DNA from: Limiplasma sp036652695
GTDB lineage: Bacteria > Bacillota > Clostridia > Christensenellales > Aristaeellaceae
NCBI GenBank assembly: GCA_036652695.1
Contig: JAVVVJ010000003.1
Coordinates: 25,039-89,038, forward strand
DNA length: 64,000 nucleotides
Direction of reading: 5' to 3'
Shown here: piece after piece, positions 10,610 to 18,666 of the stretch
Numbering within the stretch: the stretch's first letter is position 1
Layout: every line of letters starts with the position of its first letter
The notes under the pieces: model-generated
The model's database searches: none
What the model was told of the DNA's origin: nothing
The model's input: the letters and a program-made list of their open reading frames with translations, nothing else
Translations under genes and position numbers: made by a program

Positions 10610-10649
10610 CATATCCTCTTCGGGTAAGACGCAAAAGGCGGTGACCCGA

Positions 10650-11708
10650 ATGGATAAAAAGCAAAAAACACAACGGGCGGTTCTTCTTGTGCTCGCACTG
10701 CTTTGCGGCGTGTGCGCGGGTCTTCTGGTGCCCTGCTCCGAATGCCGCATGCGGGAAAGCGTGGCGGCCTTTTCGCATGCCATTCCTCAGGTTGAGGAGA
10801 CGATGGTGAAAAATGGGGACGCTCCCGCAACGGATGCGGCAACCACTTTGCCTGCTGCGGTGCAGGTTGATGAAAATCTTTTTGAATTGACGCTTGCGCC
10901 GCAAGACAGCCCTGCTGCCACTGCGGGAAGTGCGGAAAGCCCCTTGCCGAGTTCCCCGGAGGTGGATGAGGCGCGACCTACGCCCACGCGGGGCTTTCGC
11001 ATTGAGGTGCTGGAGGGTCAGCCCAAGGCGGCCCTCAAACGAGTGCTCATTTATCACACGCATACCTATGAGGCCTACGAGCAAGTGGCGGACGAGCGTT
11101 ACCAAGAAACGGAGCAATGGCGAACGGCAGACTCCGCATACAACATGGTGCGCGTGGGGGAGGAGCTTGCGGGTCTGCTTCGCGGGCTGGGGCTGGATGT
11201 CGTGCATGATGTGACGGCCTTTGAGCCGCCGGTGCTGAGCAGCGCCTATGCGCGCTCGCTTGCAATGCTACAGCGCCGCTGCGACGCGGGCGAACGCTTT
11301 GACCTCTACATTGACCTGCATCGAGATGCGTTTTCCGCCGCAAAGACGAGCGGAAACACCGCTACAATCGGCGGAGCGGAGCTTGCAAGGCTCATGCTGC
11401 TCATCGGCAAGGGCGAGGGACAAACCGGCCTCGGCTTTGGCGAAAAGCCGGATTGGCAGGCGAACCTCACCATCGCCCAAGCCATTACCGATGCGGTCAA
11501 CGCGCAGATCGCTGGGCTTTGCAAGGACGTGCGGCTGAAATCCGGCAGGTTCAACCAGCACATTGCCGTTGGGTGCGTGCTGGTGGAGGTTGGAAACAAC
11601 CGCAACACACTGGCGCAGGCGCTGGCTGCCATGCCCTATCTGGCGGACGCGATCGTTAGCGTATTGCAAGAATCCGCTCTTTCCGCGATAAACCCAAACG
11701 AGGGTTGA
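10650..11708 (+). CDS. spoIIP: Stage II sporulation protein P (SpoIIP)
   Basis: 352-residue membrane-anchored N-acetylmuramoyl-L-alanine amidase/endopeptidase of the DMP engulfment complex. An N-terminal transmembrane segment (AVLLVLALLCGVCAGLLV) and a Pro/Ser-rich linker precede the catalytic domain. Catalytic-domain motifs are LIYHTHTYEAYE, YIDLHRDAFSA and VLVEVGNNRNTLAQA. AGGCGG at 10635-10640 precedes ATG 10650; an earlier in-frame GTG at 10641 is too close. It is 40 nt after gpr. The last codons overlap the -35 box of the murI promoter. Confidence 0.92.
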   Translation: MDKKQKTQRAVLLVLALLCGVCAGLLVPCSECRMRESVAAFSHAIPQVEETMVKNGDAPATDAATTLPAAVQVDENLFELTLAPQDSPAATAGSAESPLPSSPEVDEARPTPTRGFRIEVLEGQPKAALKRVLIYHTHTYEAYEQVADERYQETEQWRTADSAYNMVRVGEELAGLLRGLGLDVVHDVTAFEPPVLSSAYARSLAMLQRRCDAGERFDLYIDLHRDAFSAAKTSGNTATIGGAELARLMLLIGKGEGQTGLGFGEKPDWQANLTIAQAITDAVNAQIAGLCKDVRLKSGRFNQHIAVGCVLVEVGNNRNTLAQALAAMPYLADAIVSVLQESALSAINPNEG

Positions 11709-11733
11709 AAAAGCGCCGCCCAACAGGTATAAT
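11705..11733 (+). promoter_or_regulatory. Vegetative promoter of murI
   Basis: TTGAAA (11705-11710), 17 nt, TATAAT (11728-11733). The -35 box overlaps the spoIIP stop codon. Predicted start about 11740 leaves a leader of roughly 13 nt carrying GGGGGTG. Confidence 0.85.
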
Positions 11734-11752
11734 TGTTGCGGGGGTGTGAGCG

Positions 11753-12541
11753 ATGGACGGGCGACCAATAGGCTTTTTTGACAGCGGCTTGGGTGGAATC
11801 GGCGTGTTGGGGGAGGCTCTGCGGAGACTTCCCGCCGAGAACTACCTTTATTTTGGCGATACCGCACATATCCCATATGGTGATAAGCCGCGCGAGGAGG
11901 TGCTGCGCTACGCGCACGCCGCTGTGGAGCGGTTAACGGGGCTTGGCTGCAAGGCCATTGTGATCGCCTGCAACACGGCGACCAGCGTAGCGGTGGGGGA
12001 ACTGCGGCAGGAGCTGGAGCTGCCCATCATCGGCATGGAACCGGCGCTAAAGCCCGCCTCGCAGATTGAGCGCGAAGGGCGCATTTTAGTGCTTGCCACG
12101 CGCATGACGCTTTCACTGGAAAAGTTCCAAAGGCTGATGCTCCTCTATGGGCACGATGCTTTGCCCGTGCCCTGCCCGGGTCTGATGGAATGCGTGGAGG
12201 CGGGGGAATTGCAGGGCGCGCATGTGAATGAGGTGCTTCGCGCCTTGCTCGCGCCGTATTTGAACATGCCTGTGAAGGCGGTGGTGCTGGGCTGCACGCA
12301 TTATGTGTTTCTGCGCGAAACCATCGCCTCGTTTTTTGCGCCGGAGGTGCCCTTGATTGACGGCAACGCAGGCACCATCCGTCAACTGAAGCGGCGGCTG
12401 ACCGAGGCCGCCCTTTGCCGCGATCCCGCATTGCCCGGAGGGCGCGTTACCTTCCTATCTTCTAGTGAGGACGAGCGTACACTTGGGCGCATGCAGCGCA
12501 TGCTGGAACGGTGCGCTCAGCCTACCCTTGCAAAAGTATAA
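11753..12541 (+). CDS. murI: Glutamate racemase
   Basis: 262-residue cofactor-independent racemase producing D-glutamate for peptidoglycan. Both catalytic cysteines are present: Cys in VIACNTATS (first half) and in VVLGCTHYVFL (second half). The N-terminal signature is FFDSGLGGIGVLGEA. It has its own promoter, separating it from the sporulation genes upstream, and lies 17 nt before wecB, probably on the same transcript. Confidence 0.95.
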   Translation: MDGRPIGFFDSGLGGIGVLGEALRRLPAENYLYFGDTAHIPYGDKPREEVLRYAHAAVERLTGLGCKAIVIACNTATSVAVGELRQELELPIIGMEPALKPASQIEREGRILVLATRMTLSLEKFQRLMLLYGHDALPVPCPGLMECVEAGELQGAHVNEVLRALLAPYLNMPVKAVVLGCTHYVFLRETIASFFAPEVPLIDGNAGTIRQLKRRLTEAALCRDPALPGGRVTFLSSSEDERTLGRMQRMLERCAQPTLAKV

Positions 12542-12558
12542 TGAATTGAGGTACACAC

Positions 12559-13695
12559 ATGAAAAAAGTGATGCTGATCTTCGGCACGAGACCGGAAGCG
12601 ATCAAAATGTGTCCGCTTGTGCTGGAACTGCGCAAACACCCCGAATTTGAGACTGTCGTGTGCGTAACGGGTCAGCATCGGCAGATGCTGGATCAAATTT
12701 TGCACTGCTTTGAGGTGGAGCCGAAATATGATCTGTGCATCATGCGTGATAAGCAGACGCTTTTTGATGTGACAATCAATATTTTGGGTCGCTTGCAGGA
12801 GATTTTGGAGGCGGAGAAGCCGGATGTGGCGCTGGTGCATGGGGATACCTCCACCGCCTTTGTGACGGCGCTGGCATGCTTTTATATGCATATTCCCGTA
12901 GGGCATGTGGAGGCGGGACTGCGCACCTACAATTTGGATTCGCCTTTTCCGGAGGAATTTAATCGCCAAGCGGTGGATTTAATCACGCGCTTCTATTTTG
13001 CGCCCACGGAAATGACCCGCCAGAACCTGCTCAAGGAGGGCAAGCCGGACGAGCGCGTGTATGTAACGGGCAATACCGTGATCGACGCGCTGGGCACCAC
13101 GGTGCGCAGCGATTATCAACATCCGGAGATCGATTGGGCGCGCGGAAGCCGCTTGATCTTGCTCACCGCACACCGCCGCGAGAACATTGGCGAGCCGATG
13201 CGCGAGATGTTCAACGCCATCCGCCGCGTGGTGGATGAAACGCCCGATGTGAAGGTCATTTATCCCATGCACATGAACCCCGTTGTGCGGGAGATGGCGC
13301 ATGAGTGCTTTGCGGGGCAGGAGCGCATCCATATGCTGGAGCCGTTGGATGTGCTGGATTTTCATAATTTGATGGCGAAAGCGTACCTCATTATGACGGA
13401 TAGTGGCGGCATTCAGGAGGAAGCGCCGGCGCTGGGCAAGCCAGTGCTTGTGATGCGCGATACCACGGAGCGTCCCGAGGGCGTTATGGCGGGCACACTT
13501 CGCCTTGTTGGCACCGATGAAGCAACCATCTATGCCGCAGTGCGCGAGCTGCTGGACGATCAGGCGGCCTATCACGAAATGGAGCACGCCGCGAATCCCT
13601 ATGGGGATGGCAAAGCGAGCCACGCGATCGCAGAAATTTTGGAAAAAGAGCTGTATGAAGGGTTTCACGGAGCGCTCTCACAGGCGAAGCAATAG
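12559..13695 (+). CDS. wecB: UDP-N-acetylglucosamine 2-epimerase (non-hydrolysing)
   Basis: 378-residue enzyme that interconverts UDP-GlcNAc and UDP-ManNAc, the precursor of teichoic-acid linkage units and other surface glycans. Family motifs: FGTRPEAIKMCPL, TGQHRQMLDQ, VHGDTSTAF, GHVEAGLRT, FPEEFNRQ, TDSGGIQEEAPALGKP and RDTTERPEG. Length is typical. It is probably co-transcribed with murI and converges on the gtrA-like gene with only three bases between stop codons. Confidence 0.95.
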   Translation: MKKVMLIFGTRPEAIKMCPLVLELRKHPEFETVVCVTGQHRQMLDQILHCFEVEPKYDLCIMRDKQTLFDVTINILGRLQEILEAEKPDVALVHGDTSTAFVTALACFYMHIPVGHVEAGLRTYNLDSPFPEEFNRQAVDLITRFYFAPTEMTRQNLLKEGKPDERVYVTGNTVIDALGTTVRSDYQHPEIDWARGSRLILLTAHRRENIGEPMREMFNAIRRVVDETPDVKVIYPMHMNPVVREMAHECFAGQERIHMLEPLDVLDFHNLMAKAYLIMTDSGGIQEEAPALGKPVLVMRDTTERPEGVMAGTLRLVGTDEATIYAAVRELLDDQAAYHEMEHAANPYGDGKASHAIAEILEKELYEGFHGALSQAKQ

Positions 13696-13698
13696 CGC

Positions 13699-14187
13699 CT
13701 ACTTCTTAAAAATCCAAAATTTGCTAACTACGTAGTTGAAAATCATCACAAACACAAGCACGATGATGCGGTTGACAAAATTGCTGACGCCCACGGCCTT
13801 GAGCAGAAGCATCAAGCCTTGTTCAAAAACAAAGAAGCTGATGGCACGGCTGGCGGCGAACTGAGCAAGCTCCTTGCCGATTTGCAAATTTTTTCCGCCC
13901 TGCACGCGGAAAACCATAACGCGGTTGATCCAAAACGCGAATAGCACTGCGATGACCCACGAAATCGCACTGGCGATAGACAGCTGCATGGGGGTTGCAA
14001 GGTTGATGGAACCGATCAACCAAGGGAGCAGATTGCCCGAGAAGGGCGGCTTGTCTGCCAGCAGGAAGCAGACCGCGTAGTGGATTAGCATGCTCAGCAG
14101 TGTGGTAAGCCCCCCGGCGATCAGGTAGCGCAGCAGCTCGTACTGCTTTTCATGGTTGACTAAGTAGTGCTTGATTTTTTGAAACAT
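13699..14187 (-). CDS. GtrA-like membrane protein
   Basis: 162-residue protein with four predicted transmembrane helices, fitting the GtrA/DPMS_TMD family, whose members are thought to help move polyprenyl-linked sugars across the membrane. Visible helices include LIAGGLTTLLSMLIHYAVCF, AISWVIAVLFAFWINRVMVF and IIVLVFVMIFNYVVSKFWIF; the last ends in the family's YxxSKxWIF pattern. ATG at 14187 follows AGGAGGA (14197-14203). It is the last gene of the pgsA unit. The substrate cannot be told from sequence. Confidence 0.85.
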   Translation of the reverse strand: MFQKIKHYLVNHEKQYELLRYLIAGGLTTLLSMLIHYAVCFLLADKPPFSGNLLPWLIGSINLATPMQLSIASAISWVIAVLFAFWINRVMVFRVQGGKNLQIGKELAQFAASRAISFFVFEQGLMLLLKAVGVSNFVNRIIVLVFVMIFNYVVSKFWIFKK

Positions 14188-14201
14188 GGTTGGATGTCCT
14201 C

Positions 14202-14417
14202 CTATTCTTCTCCGCAATCGCCGCGCGCGTAAGCGCAGGCGAGCAAATCCTCCGCTGGGATAACCAGCGGTTTTTTTTTCGCGCCTAGCTGGAAGCTGAT
14301 CTGCGCGGCGTCATACGCGAGCACGCGCACGGTTTTTTGCACGGGCTTGCCATCTAGCAGAAATACCGCGCGAATCTTGCGGTCGTGATCCACTGCGTAA
14401 CGCAAAAAGCGGGTCAT
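14202..14417 (-). CDS. Small conserved-looking hypothetical protein
   Basis: 71 residues, soluble, starting MTRFLRYAVDHDRKIRAVFL and ending ACAYARGDCGEE. It overlaps the stop of the upstream membrane-protein gene by 4 nt (ATGA), which argues it is real and coupled. The mix of basic and hydrophobic beta-like stretches (VRVLAYDAAQISFQL) suggests a small beta domain. Family not recognised. Confidence 0.6.
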   Translation of the reverse strand: MTRFLRYAVDHDRKIRAVFLLDGKPVQKTVRVLAYDAAQISFQLGAKKKPLVIPAEDLLACAYARGDCGEE

Positions 14418-16411
14418 GGCTGTAACCCCTGTGGGACTTCAAAAATGCGCAGGCGACCGCTTTCGCTTTCATAGGCCACGGGGAAAAGCGCCTCCAGCGC
14501 CGCTTCGTTGAGGGTGAACCAGCTGCTGGAACGTTCGTAATCGCTCACGTAGAGATAGCTGACGCCATATTGGGAAAGCAAGGCCAAGTTGTCGCCGGGG
14601 TTTTCATAAAAGGCGGCGACCTCCGCGCGGCGCTTCGTGGTATCAAAGCCGTGGTAGTAGAGGTAGCTATCGCTAGAGCACAGGATGGTGCGGCCAGCGA
14701 GGCTGCTTACGGGATTTAGGTGCTGGTTGCCGGTGATGAACACGCTGTGCTCGGGCGTATTTTGCTTGATGTACTCCGCTACCTCGACCTCCTCGGCGGA
14801 ATACGCCTGATAGTCGCTTACGCACTCGCGCAGCACCGTAAGCGTGGAGGAAAGGAAGCAGACGCTCAAAAACATCGCCGCGATGACGCGCCGCCCCGCA
14901 AGGCCGCGCAGGCGCGCGTATAACTCCAGCGCGTAATCAGCCGCCATGGGCAGGCAGAGCAGGAACCACACGTAGAAGAGCTTGTTGTTATCATATTCGT
15001 TTGGCTGAAAAAGCACAAGCTCCGCTACAGCGTAAATCAAAAACGCGCCCGAGGCGATCAGCCGGTTCTGGCGAATGTCCAGCGGCAGGGCCGCTTCGCC
15101 CTTGGGCTTGCGGCGCAGCAAAGCCAGCCCAATGAGCAGATAGGCCGGGCCAATGTTTTTAAGATAGAACCAAAAATACGGGTCAACAAGACCGTGCCCG
15201 CCTCGATTGTTGCACCAGTTGAATTGAAAGCGCAGGAAATGAGCGCTGTTGATGGCCTGCACAAAGGTGAAGCAGATGAGCTGGGGCAGCGCGAGCGCGG
15301 CGGCAATCGCCGCGTAGATCAGCCAAGGCTTGAAGGCCTCAAAGCGTTCGTTTCGCGGGCTTGTGCATATACAATACAGGCAGGTGCCGCCGCTGAGCAG
15401 TACCAGCGCCAGAAAGCTGTGCGTGTGAATCAGAGGTAGACCGCCTGCAAACAGCCCAAGCAAAACAAGCTCCCGCAGGCCATGCCGCTCCTTGCGGCAC
15501 AGCGGCGGCACAAGCAGGTTGATGGCGGGCAGCAGCATCGTCCAGCCGCCCAAAATACCGCGCTGTGGGATTAGCATATCGCAAATGATGTTCACCCAAC
15601 GCAGGTTATTGGGGTTTGGTTGGTTGGTGGGCGCTTGATAATAGCCTTGCATTACGGTGCGCAGATGATCCAACGCGGTGGTGGTGACGCCGTTTTCTAC
15701 CGTACCGCTAAGCGTGTAGAAAAAGCCAAGTCCGCCGTTTAAAAACAGCAAAAAATAGGCCAACAGCATCGCGCCGCGCCGCTTACACAGCTGTGCGCAG
15801 AGGAGCGCATACCCTGTGAACACAAGCGCCATCATGAGCGTGCCGGTAAAGGCCATGGCTGTGGGCAAGGGCTGCCCCAGCATGAGCATGCTGGTAGCAA
15901 AGCTATCCGTCAAATAGGGATAGGCCATTGTAGCGCCAAGCATGAGGCTGTTTTGCAGCGGGAATTTTGCGTCTACGATGCTCGTGGTTACCGCCAGATG
16001 CAGGGAAAGGTCGCCGTAGGTGCTTTGCCCTACGTGATAGCTGCCATCCGCCGCTGGGCGGATGGAGTGCGTATATTGCAAATAGCCGCTAAGCAGCACT
16101 AGCGGCAGCACCATGAGCGCAAGGTCATAGAGCAGGCGTTTTTCCCGCTCGTCAAAGGGCGATACCTCGCGCCGGTCGCGGCAGAAAAAGCTGACGCCCA
16201 CAAGCAGCGCGAGCGTGCCTGCCGCCAGCCAATGCGCAGTGTATGTAAAAGCGACGGCATAGGCCCATAACGCCGGCAGCCACATGAGCAGCAATATCCC
16301 CAGTGAAAGGCCGATGTACGCGCGCACAAGCGGACGCAGCCGGGGTAGCAGCCAGCGGGTGATCAGCGCGCCGCCCGCCAGAAACAGCAACAAATAGGCG
16401 ATGGAAAGCAA
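14414..16411 (-). CDS. Large polytopic membrane protein, GT-C-like
   Basis: 665 residues with about a dozen hydrophobic helices and a soluble C-terminal domain from about 555 on. An Asp-containing loop after the third helix (STYGDLSLHLAVTTSI, near 130-145) resembles the DxD-like loop of GT-C glycosyltransferases using lipid-linked sugars. The C-terminal part (HSVFITGNQHLNPVSSLAGR) resembles the extracytoplasmic domain of such enzymes. The start is TTG 16411 with AAAGGAGG 6 nt upstream; that ribosome site overlaps the stop of the preceding gene, so the two are coupled. Exact substrate unknown; GT-C assignment is inference from topology and motif. Confidence 0.7.
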   Translation of the reverse strand: MLSIAYLLLFLAGGALITRWLLPRLRPLVRAYIGLSLGILLLMWLPALWAYAVAFTYTAHWLAAGTLALLVGVSFFCRDRREVSPFDEREKRLLYDLALMVLPLVLLSGYLQYTHSIRPAADGSYHVGQSTYGDLSLHLAVTTSIVDAKFPLQNSLMLGATMAYPYLTDSFATSMLMLGQPLPTAMAFTGTLMMALVFTGYALLCAQLCKRRGAMLLAYFLLFLNGGLGFFYTLSGTVENGVTTTALDHLRTVMQGYYQAPTNQPNPNNLRWVNIICDMLIPQRGILGGWTMLLPAINLLVPPLCRKERHGLRELVLLGLFAGGLPLIHTHSFLALVLLSGGTCLYCICTSPRNERFEAFKPWLIYAAIAAALALPQLICFTFVQAINSAHFLRFQFNWCNNRGGHGLVDPYFWFYLKNIGPAYLLIGLALLRRKPKGEAALPLDIRQNRLIASGAFLIYAVAELVLFQPNEYDNNKLFYVWFLLCLPMAADYALELYARLRGLAGRRVIAAMFLSVCFLSSTLTVLRECVSDYQAYSAEEVEVAEYIKQNTPEHSVFITGNQHLNPVSSLAGRTILCSSDSYLYYHGFDTTKRRAEVAAFYENPGDNLALLSQYGVSYLYVSDYERSSSWFTLNEAALEALFPVAYESESGRLRIFEVPQGLQP

Positions 16412-16423
16412 ACAATTCCTCCT

Positions 16424-17710
16424 TTAGACAGAAAGCATGGAGCGGAAAAACTGAACCGCCGTTTGCAAGGAGCCATCTGTCACGGTGCATTCGCCGTTAA
16501 GCGCCTCCTCGCCGGTTACCAAAAAGGGAGAGAAGCGGTATACGCATCTGCCCAGCGGCGCATAAAAGCGCCCGTCCGTAATGAAGGGGCTGAGGCAGGG
16601 CACGATGACCGCACGCTCAAATTGAATTTCAATGGCGGTCTCCATGGCCTCCCACGCCTCGCCCGCAGGCTCGCTGCGCAGACCAGCATCGTTATCCACG
16701 GTATAGTGCAGTACGAGATCCGGGTTGCCAATGGCTCGGCGAATGCGGTGCTTGTACGCTGCCGTTTTTTTGCCGGGGATGATCGTCTGGCGAAAGCAGA
16801 GCCGCGCCGATGCGGCGGGCGCCTCGGGGGTTCCCTTCGCATCCATGGCATAGATGGAAAGCTCGCATTGAAAGAACTGCTTCATGACGGAGCGGCCGCG
16901 CCAGTGCGCCTTGAGCAGCGGAAAGGACAAACGCGGGTTGGCGGCTAACAGGCTCTGTGGAAACGGAGCGTGCTCGCTCAGCTTGCGCAGCATTTGTTCG
17001 CTGGCGTTGCACAGCGCCGTGTGGCGGGGATGGCGCGAAAGCCTTGCGCCGTGATGGAGCAGCTCGTCAAGCGGGCGCAGGTGCTCACGCCCGCGGCGGG
17101 AGCGCACCGCGTCCCCGGCAAGCACTTCACCCTGTAATATGCCCTTTTCCGCAATCCCGATGAGCGCAAGCGGCGCGTTCTTTGGTAAAAAGGTGCGGAA
17201 CGCCTCCATGGTAACATAGCCGCCATAGTCCAGCACAAAGCAGGGATGCAGACTTCGCGCCAGCAGGTGCGCGGCAATGCTCCGCGCACCCTCGCCGCCG
17301 CTCAGCCCGTCAAAACTCAAGGCGAGAAACAGCTCCCCGCCTGGGCGATACCCATCGCGCAAAAGCTCCTCTAACGCTTCCAAGAGCGATATCACATGCG
17401 CGCGGGCGAGAGGCACCGTCATGGGCAGCTCATGGATGGGGATGCCTGGGCAAAAAGGAACGCCAGCGGGCGCATCCAGCTGCGAGATGAACACCAAGGG
17501 GTCGGTGACATTCGCGCCCGCTAACTCCAACAGCACCGCGCCCTGCGCGAACGTCTTGACCTCGGTTTTGGTGAATACGAGGGGATAGGCTTCCTTGAGC
17601 GTCTGTAGCGCAAGCGCCGCGCCCTGCGGCGTATATGTGGTAAAGACGCTCAACCGCCGGAGCACGTCGCGCGCGCGGTCATAGTTGAGGGGAGCTAGGA
17701 ACTCGCTCAT
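16424..17710 (-). CDS. M20-peptidase-like protein lacking metal ligands
   Basis: 428 residues with the overall pattern of an M20 (ArgE/DapE/CPS-type) metallopeptidase but with the metal site erased. Aligned by eye to the intact M20 gene at 56173-57483: HHD becomes QLD (Gln77), the WGRGAVDTKG block is replaced by MTVPLARAHV, the Glu-Glu pair in SSHNEECAG becomes Gly135-Leu136, DEGG becomes DYGG (Tyr162), and TDARH becomes TDGRF (Phe382). Surrounding helices (LEALEELLRDGYRPGGELFLA) and the ending CVYRFSPF are kept. ATG 17710 has GGGAGG 10 nt upstream. It sits between pgsA and the GT-C-like gene. A binding or regulatory role is more likely than catalysis (inference). Confidence 0.75.
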   Translation of the reverse strand: MSEFLAPLNYDRARDVLRRLSVFTTYTPQGAALALQTLKEAYPLVFTKTEVKTFAQGAVLLELAGANVTDPLVFISQLDAPAGVPFCPGIPIHELPMTVPLARAHVISLLEALEELLRDGYRPGGELFLALSFDGLSGGEGARSIAAHLLARSLHPCFVLDYGGYVTMEAFRTFLPKNAPLALIGIAEKGILQGEVLAGDAVRSRRGREHLRPLDELLHHGARLSRHPRHTALCNASEQMLRKLSEHAPFPQSLLAANPRLSFPLLKAHWRGRSVMKQFFQCELSIYAMDAKGTPEAPAASARLCFRQTIIPGKKTAAYKHRIRRAIGNPDLVLHYTVDNDAGLRSEPAGEAWEAMETAIEIQFERAVIVPCLSPFITDGRFYAPLGRCVYRFSPFLVTGEEALNGECTVTDGSLQTAVQFFRSMLSV

Positions 17711-17753
17711 ATCATTATTGCCTCCCAAAAGTGGCCGGGCGCTAGCGCACGGC

Positions 17754-18353
17754 TCATTTGCCCTGAGGCTCTGCAGCCTTTACCTTCTTTAGCGCGTCAA
17801 TCGCATAGACGACCAGCGCGCATAGCGTACATGCGACCGCCGCCCAAATGAGCAGGACGTCTGGCGTCATGAACCAACCGGGGCATACGGAAACAAACCA
17901 GTCGTGGAAAAAGGTGAGCACAAGGCTTGCGATAAAGATACATTGCGCGACCTTGCCGATCATAAAGGAATATACCACGATGCCGCGCTTGAGAAGCAGC
18001 ACGCCGCCCACAATCATGATCAGCTCCTTGAGCAGCAACACAAGCACCGCTGGCAACGGAATGACGGCGGGGATCTGGGCATTGCCAAGGGTCATGCTAA
18101 ACATGGCGGTCAGCACCATGATCTTATCAGCGAAGGGATCCATTAGCTTGCCAAAATCGGTGATCAGGTGATATTTCCGCGCGATGATACCATCCAGCAG
18201 GTCGGTAAAGCTGGCCACGAGAAAGATGATGAGCGCCGGGTATTTCAGCCCGCGCACAAACAGCACGATGTAGACAGGCACCAGCAGCAGGCGAACCATT
18301 GTGAGTACATTGGGTACGTTAAGATTTTTCTTGATGTATTCTTTTGCAGTCAA
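17754..18353 (-). CDS. pgsA: CDP-diacylglycerol-glycerol-3-phosphate phosphatidyltransferase
   Basis: 199-residue integral membrane enzyme that makes phosphatidylglycerophosphate, the first step to phosphatidylglycerol. The CDP-alcohol phosphotransferase motif DGxxAR...GxxxDxxxD is complete: DLLDGIIARKYHLITDFGK then LMDPFADK. Start is TTG 18353 (LTAKEYIKKNLNVPN), with GAGGAGG 9 nt upstream. An upstream in-frame ATG at 18386 falls inside the -10 box, so it cannot be used. First gene of the unit running to 13699. Confidence 0.93.
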   Translation of the reverse strand: MTAKEYIKKNLNVPNVLTMVRLLLVPVYIVLFVRGLKYPALIIFLVASFTDLLDGIIARKYHLITDFGKLMDPFADKIMVLTAMFSMTLGNAQIPAVIPLPAVLVLLLKELIMIVGGVLLLKRGIVVYSFMIGKVAQCIFIASLVLTFFHDWFVSVCPGWFMTPDVLLIWAAVACTLCALVVYAIDALKKVKAAEPQGK

Positions 18354-18384
18354 GGGACCCTGCCTCCTCACTTGTAATGATTTC

Positions 18385-18413
18385 ATTATAGCATGCGTAG
18401 GATGTACGCGCAA
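18385..18413 (-). promoter_or_regulatory. Promoter of the pgsA unit
   Basis: On the minus strand: TTGCGC (18413-18408), 17 nt, TATAAT (18390-18385). The predicted start, about 18378, leaves a leader of about 25 nt that contains GTGAGGAGG. Confidence 0.8.
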
Positions 18414-18581
18414 GAATGAGCGTGCAAAAGCCCCGTTTTTGTGTTTCAAAGGTGGTACGGTGCGGTTTGCAACTGCGGTGGGCGCTCGCGCCATGCAGGC
18501 CGCAAAGGTTGGAATCAAAGCTGTTCAGCAGGCTTTGCGCACCCAAACCCGCGCGCCCAAAGAGCAACCGTCACGATCACC
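18414..18581. other. Intergenic core between divergent promoters
   Basis: Central part of the 313-nt gap between pgsA and glnS. Apart from the two divergent promoters on either side I see no gene, no convincing T-box or riboswitch element and no strong hairpin. Short in-frame stretches here lack ribosome sites. Confidence 0.5.
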
Positions 18582-18610
18582 TTGCCAAAAGGTTCATTTC
18601 GCTATATAAT
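18582..18610 (+). promoter_or_regulatory. Promoter of glnS
   Basis: TTGCCA (18582-18587), 17 nt, TATAAT (18605-18610); start about 18617, leader about 50 nt with GGAAAGGAAGG before the ATG. Confidence 0.8.
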
Positions 18611-18666
18611 GGACAAACCCGCGACGTTTGCGCGGTTTTCAGGAATTTGGAAAGGAAGGCGCAGCT

